A stretch of 17,571 nucleotides of DNA from UBA2658 sp964617335 (lineage in GTDB: Bacteria; Bacillota; Clostridia; Oscillospirales; Oscillospiraceae), in assembly GCA_964617335.1 (NCBI GenBank), contig CAZTXG010000033.1, positions 1 to 17,571 on the forward strand. Reading direction: 5' to 3'. This document shows positions 6,245 to 12,940 of this stretch, in pieces. Every line of letters begins with the position of its first letter. The first letter of the stretch is position 1. The notes below the pieces were generated by a model. That model searched no databases. It worked only from the letters and a program-made list of their open reading frames with translations, and was not told the DNA's origin. The translations under genes and the position numbers were made by a program.

Positions 6245-7033
6245 TTAAACATCTCGAACAGAGCTTATGGCAGAAACCACAGGCACGCTGTTTTCGTCAC
6301 AGCTTACCTTGGAGATAACCCCGTAGACACTGCGTATCATATCTTCATTTATAACCTCACCGGGCGCTCCGGATGAATGCAGGCTTCCATCACCACGGAG
6401 CACCACCACATGGTCGGCAAAGCGGCAGGCAAGATTTATGTCATGCAAAACTACTATTATGCTGACCTGCCTTTCATTTACAATCTGCCTTAAAAGCTGG
6501 CACAGCTCAAGCTGCCTTTGAAGGTCAAGGGAGTTTACAGGCTCGTCCAGTAAAATAACCCGAGGCTCCCGCACCAAGGTTTGGGCTATAAACACCAGCT
6601 TTTTCTGGCCGCCGCTAAGGTCGCTGAAGGGTCTTGGGGCCAAGTCCTTTATATTCAAAGCCTCCAATGTATCCATAACGCTTTTTAAGTCCTCGCTGCT
6701 TACCTTGCGCCTTAATTCCGGCAGCCTGCCTAAAAGCACCATTTCCAAAACCGTCAATGCAGAAGTGTCGATATCCATCTGGGGCAGGTAGGACATAAGC
6801 TTTGTTTTTTCCTCAGAGGGCATCTTTGTTATATTTTCATTTTCATACCATATGCTTCCCTTATACCTTAAAAGCCCGAACATAGATTTTAAAAGGGTGG
6901 ACTTGCCCGCTCCGTTTGGCCCTAAAATTACATTTAAGCCCGAGCTAAAGGAGATATCTATATTTTTAAAAACCGGTATGCTGCCGCCCTTGGACTTATA
7001 GGCAAAGGATAGTTTTTCTGTTCTCAGCATCAT
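6245..7033 (-). CDS. btuD: ABC transporter ATP-binding protein, corrinoid/siderophore type (BtuD-like)
   Basis: A 262-residue ATPase of the FecCD/BtuCD family that would energise import through the adjacent permease. All motifs are present: Walker A GPNGAGKST (38-46), Q-loop Q85, signature LSGGQ (139-143), Walker B VILLDEP (159-165) and switch His197. The start ATG overlaps the permease stop as ATGA. A second ATG follows directly, and GAGGT lies 5 nt before the first. The corrinoid substrate is inferred from the cobalamin riboswitch at the head of the operon; iron-siderophore or haem transporters of this family look the same at sequence level. Confidence 0.85.
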   Translation of the reverse strand: MMLRTEKLSFAYKSKGGSIPVFKNIDISFSSGLNVILGPNGAGKSTLLKSMFGLLRYKGSIWYENENITKMPSEEKTKLMSYLPQMDIDTSALTVLEMVLLGRLPELRRKVSSEDLKSVMDTLEALNIKDLAPRPFSDLSGGQKKLVFIAQTLVREPRVILLDEPVNSLDLQRQLELCQLLRQIVNERQVSIIVVLHDINLACRFADHVVVLRGDGSLHSSGAPGEVINEDMIRSVYGVISKVSCDENSVPVVSAISSVRDV

Positions 7034-8082
7034 ATCGACCTCATTTTACTGAAGATAATCGTTAAAAACACAGGTATGCCCACAATCGCCGTTACAAGAC
7101 CTATGGGTAAAACAACCCCTGGGATTATAAGTTTACTCACCACAAAGGAAAGCCCCATAACAACAGCGCCGATAAGAGCGGATATAGGCATAAAAAACCT
7201 TTGTTCCTCACCTACAAGCTGCCTTGCTACATGAGGGGCAATGATTCCGACAAAGCCCACAGAGCCTACAAAGCTTACAGCAAAGGCTGTTAAAAGAGAG
7301 GTTAAGATTATAACCATCCGCCGAAGCTTTCGAGTGTTCACCCCAAGGCTTTTTGCCTTCGTGTCATCAAGGGTCATTGCCGTTAGCTTCCATGAGTTTA
7401 GATGCAAAATCACAAAGCAAATCACAAGAGCTCCCAATACAATGTAAAACTTTGTCCAGTTGGTTTTTAAAAGGCTGCCCATATTCCAGAAAACAAGGCT
7501 TTTTAAGTCCTCGTCGTCGGAAATATATTGAAGAATCATGGTAAGAGCGTTAAAAAGAAAGTTAAGCGCCACACCGAAAAGGATGATGGCGTTTTTCCCC
7601 GCCCCGCTTCTGCCGGCAAAGCTATAAATAAGAACCGAGGCCAAAAGAGCAAAAACAAAGGCATTTGCCGTTATCATCAAAGGCTCTGACACATTCAGCA
7701 CATTGGTGTTTAGAATAAGTCCCAAAGCCGCTCCGAAGGTTGCTGCATTTGTTATGCCCAAGGTATAGGGGCTGGCAATGGGATTTCGCAAAATTGTCTG
7801 TATTTCGCAGCCGCCAATGGCAAGGCAGGCTCCCACAACAAGGGCCATAAGGGACATGGGCAGGCGCACCTGCTTTACTATCATGGCCTTATGCCCCTCC
7901 CCTTCCCCTGTAAGGAGAATTTGTATAATCTCTTTTAGGGATATGGGGGATGAGCCTATGGAAATGTTCAGAAGAAACAATAAAAACACAGCTATAAGGA
8001 GAGCCGCCGCAAGGACGGCCCGCCTTTTCATCATTTTATCGTATAAATTGCGCTCCGACTCCAAAGTCTTATCGGGGGGCAA
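7030..8082 (-). CDS. btuC: ABC transporter permease, FecCD/BtuC family
   Basis: A 350-residue polytopic membrane protein with the hydrophobicity of about ten helices, the normal size for BtuC/FecCD permeases. Family marks are LPMSLMALVVGACLAIGGCEIQTILRNPIASPYTLGI near residues 74-109 and VGFVGIIAPHVARQLVGEEQRFFMPISALIGA in the C-terminal third. The latter contains the cytoplasmic coupling loop for the ATPase. The predicted start is TTG, directly after the binding-protein stop, with GGGGAGGTG 6 nt upstream inside the end of that gene. The alternative ATG codons 15-16 residues later have no comparable site. The close packing indicates translational coupling within the operon. Confidence 0.87.
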   Translation of the reverse strand: MPPDKTLESERNLYDKMMKRRAVLAAALLIAVFLLFLLNISIGSSPISLKEIIQILLTGEGEGHKAMIVKQVRLPMSLMALVVGACLAIGGCEIQTILRNPIASPYTLGITNAATFGAALGLILNTNVLNVSEPLMITANAFVFALLASVLIYSFAGRSGAGKNAIILFGVALNFLFNALTMILQYISDDEDLKSLVFWNMGSLLKTNWTKFYIVLGALVICFVILHLNSWKLTAMTLDDTKAKSLGVNTRKLRRMVIILTSLLTAFAVSFVGSVGFVGIIAPHVARQLVGEEQRFFMPISALIGAVVMGLSFVVSKLIIPGVVLPIGLVTAIVGIPVFLTIIFSKMRSI

Positions 8083-9618
8083 CTACTTCACCTCCCCGGC
8101 AGAGAAAAACCAGCCGGTGATGTCGCTGTCCACCAGCATAAAGCGCTGGAAAAACTCATCCATAACCGCTTCGGGGTCAAAGTCTGTAAACTCATCGGGA
8201 TAAAACTTCGTAGCCAGCTTTAAGGCAGAGTAAAAACCAAAAATAGAGCGGCTTGAAGCGTGGGCAAGCTCAAACACATTTCCATTTTTAACAGCGCTAA
8301 GCTCCTCCCAGCCGGTGCGGTTTAAGATGTCGAAGTCCGGTTCTGAGGGGGCCGAACCTTCAAAGTTATCCATCCAGCCTGCTCCCGAACCGCTTAAAAC
8401 TATAAAGTCGGGGTCGGCTTCAAGAACATATTCGGGATCTAAGGTGCTGTTTGACCCCTTGCCCCCTGTGGCAGATTCAAGAAGGATGCTGTCTGCGATA
8501 TTTTCTCCTCCTGCTGCCGCAATAACTGCGCCCCAGCCGGATTTGCTGGTGCTTGTGCTGCCGTAGACCTCGGCATAGCCGGATTTTTCATAATAAACTG
8601 TGGGCATATCGCTGCGCCCTGTAAGGTTTTTGGATGCGAGAAGGTCAAACTGCTCATCAATAAAGGAGGCAACTTCTTCTGCTCTTTCTTCCACCTGGAA
8701 GATTTCGCCCAACTGCCTTATGGTTTCCTGAGCAGAGCTTACAAAAACTTTGCCCGGCACATCAATAAGGACTATGGGTATTCCTGCTTCCTCCAGCTGG
8801 GACTCTATTTCAAGAGCATAATTGTGGGCGCCCATGGCGGAGTTTACTATGAGAACATCGGGGTTAACGGCAAGAATCATTTCAAGGTCAAAGGGTGCGT
8901 TATGCTCTGAAATTTTCCCCACGTGCTCCATATAGTTTCCGATTATGGGCGTATACAGCTTTGCGTAGGCGTTAAGACCGTGACCGCCGTCCTGACCGGA
9001 GGCAACAAGCTTATGGAAGGCATCCTCCCCAAGCAGGGGTATCATGTAGTCTATAACGTCCATAGTGCTGATTGCATAGCTGGAAATAGGTGTTTCCAGT
9101 GTGACCTGCCTGCCCTTGGAGTCTGTAAGCTCTATAGAGCCTGTCACCGGAGCCTTTTCCGGAAGCTTTGATAAATCAAGAGCCGCAAGCTCATATTCAT
9201 CGGAAACAGAGGCTTCAAATCCGTAATCCTCTGGATTAAGCCCTGCCTTGGAAAGTGCATCGGCAACAGCTGCGAGGATGGAGTCTGAGGTAACTGTTGC
9301 CCCTGTCACAGCGTCAATTTTAAGGGACTGTTCAGAGACGATCTTTTCCGGAAAGCTTTCTATGGGGATGGTTCCCACATCCTGGGTTTCCCCATGATTT
9401 TCATCAACGGTGACAGAAAGTATCTTGCCGGCGCTGTCAAGCTCAACATCCACCGAAAGCTCCCCATTATAGGCTGGGGCAGTTCCTGTGTATATACCTG
9501 CGTAATCTGTGCCCTCGTCTGCCCCTGTTTCGGGGCTGCCCTCATCTTTTACTGTGCAGGCGGCAAAAAGCATTAGCAGCATTGTGAAAATAAGAATAAT
9601 AGAAAATGTTCTTTTCAA
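8083..9618 (-). CDS. btuF: Lipoprotein with an FMN-binding domain fused to a BtuF/FecB-type corrinoid-binding protein
   Basis: A 511-residue predicted extracellular lipoprotein, far longer than the usual 290-370 residues of BtuF-like proteins. The signal peptide ends in LFAAC with Cys21. Residues about 35-130 form an FMN_bind domain: YAGIYTGTAPAYNGEL at its start and KIDAVTGATVTS (D102 to S111), the T-G-A-T site where ApbE attaches FMN, with T108 the expected residue. Residues about 160-500 are a class III periplasmic-binding fold (ISSYAISTMDVIDYM, EMILAVNPDVLIVNS, EYVLEADPDFIVLSG). The start is TTG at 9618 because GGAGGAG lies 6 nt upstream; the in-frame ATG at 9633 overlaps that site. The cobalamin riboswitch upstream points to a corrinoid ligand. 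No apbE gene is in the window. Confidence 0.85.
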   Translation of the reverse strand: MKRTFSIILIFTMLLMLFAACTVKDEGSPETGADEGTDYAGIYTGTAPAYNGELSVDVELDSAGKILSVTVDENHGETQDVGTIPIESFPEKIVSEQSLKIDAVTGATVTSDSILAAVADALSKAGLNPEDYGFEASVSDEYELAALDLSKLPEKAPVTGSIELTDSKGRQVTLETPISSYAISTMDVIDYMIPLLGEDAFHKLVASGQDGGHGLNAYAKLYTPIIGNYMEHVGKISEHNAPFDLEMILAVNPDVLIVNSAMGAHNYALEIESQLEEAGIPIVLIDVPGKVFVSSAQETIRQLGEIFQVEERAEEVASFIDEQFDLLASKNLTGRSDMPTVYYEKSGYAEVYGSTSTSKSGWGAVIAAAGGENIADSILLESATGGKGSNSTLDPEYVLEADPDFIVLSGSGAGWMDNFEGSAPSEPDFDILNRTGWEELSAVKNGNVFELAHASSRSIFGFYSALKLATKFYPDEFTDFDPEAVMDEFFQRFMLVDSDITGWFFSAGEVK

Positions 9619-9718
9619 TGTGTTCTCCTCCATATCTTTTAGATTAAATTTACCTAACTATGGGTTTTAGGGCATAATAAATAAACCATCCCCCCCTCGG
9701 AAAATGAATTTATAGCTG

Positions 9719-9872
9719 CCGACAGGCAGGTATCCTGACTTGCGCCCCCATTATGCCGCCTTCCCGGCTTTCGCCAGTGGCATAGTGGCACAGGGTTCTA
9801 TAGCGTTTACAGTAGCGGGGCTGTTACGGATTTTCACCGTATTCCCTATTAATTACAAAGTAAACCTGTCGG
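9719..9872 (-). promoter_or_regulatory. Cobalamin riboswitch aptamer
   Basis: Read on the minus strand, all conserved blocks are present in order: GGGAAUACGGUGAAAAUCCG, then CAGCCCCGCUACUGUAAACGC, then GCCACUGGCGAAAGCCGGGAAGG and AAGUCAGGAUACCUGCC. The closing P1 helix is perfect, CCGACAGG (9865-9872) with CCTGTCGG (9719-9726). The arrangement fits the classic adenosylcobalamin class. No intrinsic terminator lies between it and the btuF start, so control is probably at translation; coenzyme B12 would repress the operon. Confidence 0.95.
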
Positions 9873-9898
9873 AGATAATATTAAGTTTTTATGGAGGC

Positions 9899-9942
9899 CG
9901 GATATCTCTGGTGGATATCCGCTGTTTGGCGCCCCTTGCGCC
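9899..9942 (-). repeat. Two tandem hairpins in the btu leader upstream of the aptamer
   Basis: CGGATATC (9899-9906) with GATATCCG (9914-9921) makes a perfect 8-bp stem with a 7-nt loop. GGCGC (9928-9932) with GCGCC (9938-9942) makes a 5-bp stem with a 5-nt loop. Both are transcribed between the promoter and the riboswitch. Confidence 0.5.
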
Positions 9943-9949
9943 ATATTAT
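9907..9949. repeat. Dispersed intergenic repeat, copy C
   Basis: ATATCCGCTG (9915-9924), GGCGC...GCGCC (9928-9942) and ATATTAT (9943-9949) match the blocks of copy A at 2731-2767 in order and orientation. Confidence 0.4.
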
Positions 9950-9982
9950 AAATTGACATTTTTGTTTTCTCTACTTAAATCC

Positions 9983-10011
9983 ATGTTAACAGCAGAGTCG
10001 AAGTATGTCAA
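9983..10011 (-). promoter_or_regulatory. Promoter of the cobalamin uptake operon
   Basis: On the minus strand, TTGACA (10006-10011) and TAACAT (9983-9988) are separated by 17 bp. The transcript would start near 9976, giving a leader of about 358 nt that includes the tandem hairpins and the riboswitch. Confidence 0.7.
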
Positions 10012-10013
10012 CA

Positions 10014-10060
10014 CTTTTGTATAAGTCTCCGCTTAAATAAAGTCTTTTTTTATACAAAAG
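10014..10060. repeat. 11-bp perfect inverted repeat next to the btu promoter
   Basis: CTTTTGTATAA (10014-10024) and TTATACAAAAG (10050-10060) flank 25 AT-rich bases. The element begins 3 bp from the -35 box. It may be an operator or upstream promoter element; no function can be shown. Confidence 0.4.
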
Positions 10061-10171
10061 CTCCATAGGCCATAAAAGTATAAAGGTTTTCGCTTGGATA
10101 AGGAAACTTTATTTTTCTATGTCTAAATCAAACAAAAAGACTAGGTTTCGCTCCTTATATTCTTAGCTTTA

Positions 10172-10223
10172 TAAAAAAATACCCCGCTGTTTCAAGGCAG
10201 AAGCTGCCTTTTAACAATGGGGT
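10172..10223 (-). terminator. Terminator of the atp operon
   Basis: On the minus strand, ACCCCATTGTT (10213-10223) pairs with AACAGCGGGGT (10181-10191), with one mismatch and one wobble, around an inner 7-bp stem AAGGCAG/CTGCCTT. A tract of seven T follows (10173-10179). It lies about 30 nt after the atpC stop. Confidence 0.88.
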
Positions 10224-10254
10224 TTTATGTTTATTAAACTGTTAGATTGGTTTT

Positions 10255-10677
10255 TTAGTCGTCCCCATCCTGAGGATAAACGCTTACCTCTATGCGCACA
10301 AGGGCACGGCGCAGGAGAATTTGATAGCTCTGCATCTTAAGGTCATCAGAGCGCTCTTGCAGCAGCAGCTCAACCTGCTTGCGGTCGTCCTCGGCTCTGG
10401 TAAGGTCGATTTCCTCCGGCCGCTGGGCAATGCTTGTAAGAATGCTTACCTTGTCGTCTTTTATTATGGCAGCACCGCCGAAAAGGGCGATTTTTTGCTC
10501 GGTATCCTCGTTTATTATACGAAGAATACCATCCCCTAAGGCAGCGGAAGTCTCCTCATGACCGGGCAGAATTCCCATGTCGCCATTGACACAGCGCATA
10601 ACAACCATATCGGCTTTTTCGTCTATCTTAAGCCCTCTGGGAGTTATGATTTGCAAATGAACTTTCTTTTTTTCCAT
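10255..10677 (-). CDS. atpC: F-type ATP synthase epsilon subunit
   Basis: A 140-residue subunit of the F1 central stalk, which links the rotor to the catalytic head and can inhibit ATP hydrolysis. The N-terminal beta-sandwich (VHLQIITPRGLKIDEKADMVVMRCVNGDMGILPGHEET) is characteristic, including the GDMGILPGH segment. The C-terminal helical part (EEIDLTRAEDDRKQVELLLQERSDDL) follows. The start is ATG at 10677 (MEKKKVHLQ), 4 nt after the atpD stop, with GTGAGGAC just upstream. An earlier in-frame ATG at 10710 lies inside atpD and is less likely. It is the last gene of the operon. Confidence 0.93.
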   Translation of the reverse strand: MEKKKVHLQIITPRGLKIDEKADMVVMRCVNGDMGILPGHEETSAALGDGILRIINEDTEQKIALFGGAAIIKDDKVSILTSIAQRPEEIDLTRAEDDRKQVELLLQERSDDLKMQSYQILLRRALVRIEVSVYPQDGDD

Positions 10678-10681
10678 GTCC

Positions 10682-12079
10682 TCACCCATTTGCTTTTCTG
10701 AATCTTTCAACTACCTCGTCAATGGTTCCGGCATTTAAGAATAATCCCTCGGGTATTTCGTCATGCACACCCTCAACAATTTCCTTAAAGCCCCTCACGG
10801 TTTCGTCCATGGTTACATATCTGCCGGGGATAGATGTGTATTTTTCAGCCACAAAAAAGGGCTGGGACAAAAAGCGCTGAACCTTTCTTGCTCTGTCAAC
10901 AATAAGCTTGTCATTTTCAGACAGCTCGTCAACTCCAAGGATGGCAACAATATCCTGAAGGTCTTTATAGCGCTGCAAAATACTCTGGACAGAGCGGGCA
11001 ACACGATAATGCTCCAAGCCTACAATAGACTGCTCCAGTATGCGGGAGGTGGATTCCAAGGGTGAAACGGCAGGGTATATGCCCTGCTCCACTATAGAGC
11101 GGGACAAAACCGTTACAGCGTCCAGATGGGCAAAGGTTGTTGCTGTGGCAGGGTCTGTAAAGTCATCCGCAGGGACATAAATCGCCTGGACAGAGGTTAT
11201 TGAACCGGACTTTGTGGAGGTTATGCGCTCCTGCAGGCTGCCGATTTCGTTTGCAAGGGTGGGCTGATAGCCCACGGCACTGGGAACACGGCCCAAAAGT
11301 GCCGAAACCTCTGAGCCTGCCTGAACAAAGCGGAATATGTTGTCGATAAACAGCAGAACGTCCTGCTGGGCCTCGTCTCTGAAATATTCTGCCATGGTAA
11401 GCCCTGTCAGCCCCACACGCATTCTAACTCCGGGAGGCTCGTTCATCTGGCCGAAAACAAGGGCCGTTTTGTCGATAACTCCGGATTTTATCATGTCATA
11501 GTAAAGGTCATTTCCCTCACGGGTGCGCTCGCCCACTCCGACGAAAACGGAATATCCCCCGTGTTCCTTTGCTATGCTGTTTATAAGCTCCATTATAAGC
11601 ACGGTTTTACCCACGCCCGCTCCCCCGAAAAGGCCGATTTTACCGCCCTTGGGATAGGGGCAAAGAAGGTCTATGGCTTTTATGCCGGTTTCCAGTATTT
11701 CAGGGCTTGTGGTTTGCTCTGCAAGACTGGGCGCTTCCCTGTGGATGGGCCAGCTTTCCCCGGACTTTGGGTCCGGCTTGTTATCAATGGCCTTGCCTAG
11801 GACATTTAGCATCCGCCCCAGGGTTTCTTCACCAACGGGAACTGTTATGGGGCTGCCCGTGTCTATGGCCTCCATTCCCCTTTTAAGGCCGTCTGTCGGA
11901 TGCATAGAAATGCAGCGCACGGTGTTGTCCCCCAGATGCTGCATTACCTCCAGCACAACAGTTTCTTCGCCGTTTGGTATTTCTATAGCATTGTATAACG
12001 CAGGCAATCCGCTTTCAAATCGGAGGTCAAGCACCGCGCCTATTATTTGCACAATCCTGCCTGTGTTTTTATAGGTCAT
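10682..12079 (-). CDS. atpD: F-type ATP synthase beta subunit
   Basis: A 465-residue catalytic subunit of F1, of normal length. Walker A is GGAGVGKT (152-159). The catalytic Glu184 is in VGERTREGND. Walker B is VLLFID (241-246), followed by NIFRFVQAGSEVSALLGRVPSAVGYQPTL, with Val where Thr is usual after FRF. The torque-transmitting DELSEED loop reads DELSEND here. The start ATG is preceded by AAAGGTGG. The gap to atpG is 12 nt and to atpC 4 nt, showing tight co-transcription. Confidence 0.97.
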   Translation of the reverse strand: MTYKNTGRIVQIIGAVLDLRFESGLPALYNAIEIPNGEETVVLEVMQHLGDNTVRCISMHPTDGLKRGMEAIDTGSPITVPVGEETLGRMLNVLGKAIDNKPDPKSGESWPIHREAPSLAEQTTSPEILETGIKAIDLLCPYPKGGKIGLFGGAGVGKTVLIMELINSIAKEHGGYSVFVGVGERTREGNDLYYDMIKSGVIDKTALVFGQMNEPPGVRMRVGLTGLTMAEYFRDEAQQDVLLFIDNIFRFVQAGSEVSALLGRVPSAVGYQPTLANEIGSLQERITSTKSGSITSVQAIYVPADDFTDPATATTFAHLDAVTVLSRSIVEQGIYPAVSPLESTSRILEQSIVGLEHYRVARSVQSILQRYKDLQDIVAILGVDELSENDKLIVDRARKVQRFLSQPFFVAEKYTSIPGRYVTMDETVRGFKEIVEGVHDEIPEGLFLNAGTIDEVVERFRKANG

Positions 12080-12091
12080 ATAATTCCACCT

Positions 12092-12940
12092 TTAATTCAA
12101 TATGTTGGCGCCGCTGACAATTTCGTTCAGCTCCTGAGTAATGGCTGCCTGACGTTTGCGGTTATACATTCTGTTCAAATCATCGATTATATCTGTGGCG
12201 TTTTTGTTGGCCGATTGCATATTAATCATACGGGCTGCGTGCTCACAGGCCAGAGATTCCGAAAACAGCGCAAAAAAGAGTGTGTGCAGATATAGGGGCA
12301 TGATATGGTTTAAAAATGTATCCCCATCCGGCTCGTATTTTTTCCCAGAATCAGTTTTGCCGTATTCCACTCCCAGTGAAATAGGCAAAACCTTCTCCAC
12401 ACGGGGTACATAGTTTAAGGTTGATTCAAAATGGGTGTAGGCTATGAACACTTCGTCAATCTCGCCTTTTAGGTACAAAGAAGTGATAAATTCGCTTAAG
12501 CGTCCGGAGCCTTCGTATATTTGAGCTTCGGATACGTCTGTAATCCTTCGGAGAATGTTTTTGTCACGCCGCTTGAAATATTCGCTTCCCTTAGCGCCGA
12601 TAACAAGTATCTGCTCATTTTTACCTTTATTCATATGCTCAAGGGCAGCTTTTGATATATTAAGGTTATATCCGCCGCAAAGGCCCTTGTCGCTTGTTAT
12701 AACGATATAAGCTGTGTTTTTAACTTTCCTTTGCTCCGTAAAGGCGTTTTTGCTGATGCCCTCATAATTTGACAGGTCCTCAATAAGGCTTTGCAGCTCA
12801 TGGCTTAAAGGGCGAACCCCCTCCAGCCTAAGCCTTGCCTTTTGAAGCTTTGTAACCGAAACCATATCCATGGCTTTCATGATTTGCTTTGTGGTGCTAA
12901 CGTTGGCTATTCTGTGCTTGATGTCTTTGATTGAAGACAT
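12092..12940 (-). CDS. atpG: F-type ATP synthase gamma subunit
   Basis: A 282-residue rotor shaft of F1. The N-terminal helix MSSIKDIKHRIANVSTTKQIMKAMDMVSVTKL and the C-terminal helix with HAARMINMQSANKNATDIIDDL and RQAAITQELNEIVSGA form the conserved coiled coil. The central Rossmann-like part has VITSDKGLCGGYN. The ATG at 12940 has GGAGGTG 5 nt upstream. The upstream atpA frame continues through that site, so the two genes overlap by 34 nt. Confidence 0.96.
   Translation of the reverse strand: MSSIKDIKHRIANVSTTKQIMKAMDMVSVTKLQKARLRLEGVRPLSHELQSLIEDLSNYEGISKNAFTEQRKVKNTAYIVITSDKGLCGGYNLNISKAALEHMNKGKNEQILVIGAKGSEYFKRRDKNILRRITDVSEAQIYEGSGRLSEFITSLYLKGEIDEVFIAYTHFESTLNYVPRVEKVLPISLGVEYGKTDSGKKYEPDGDTFLNHIMPLYLHTLFFALFSESLACEHAARMINMQSANKNATDIIDDLNRMYNRKRQAAITQELNEIVSGANILN

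Noticed and set aside
9945..9950. TATAAT on the minus strand as the btu promoter -10 box
   Set aside because: No acceptable -35 hexamer lies at 16-18 bp. The TTGACA/TAACAT pair further upstream is better.
9953..9981. Plus-strand TTGACA with a weak -10 inside the btu leader
   Set aside because: The -10 is poor and no plus-strand gene follows; the downstream sequence is antisense to the atp terminator and atpC.
10061..10171. Small RNA gene between the btu promoter and the atp terminator
   Set aside because: No promoter with its own terminator and no stable fold could be recognised; only short AT-rich direct repeats are seen.
10682..12079. V-type or alternative N-ATPase beta subunit
   Set aside because: Gene order, all ten subunit types and the standard beta motifs are those of an ordinary bacterial F1Fo operon.
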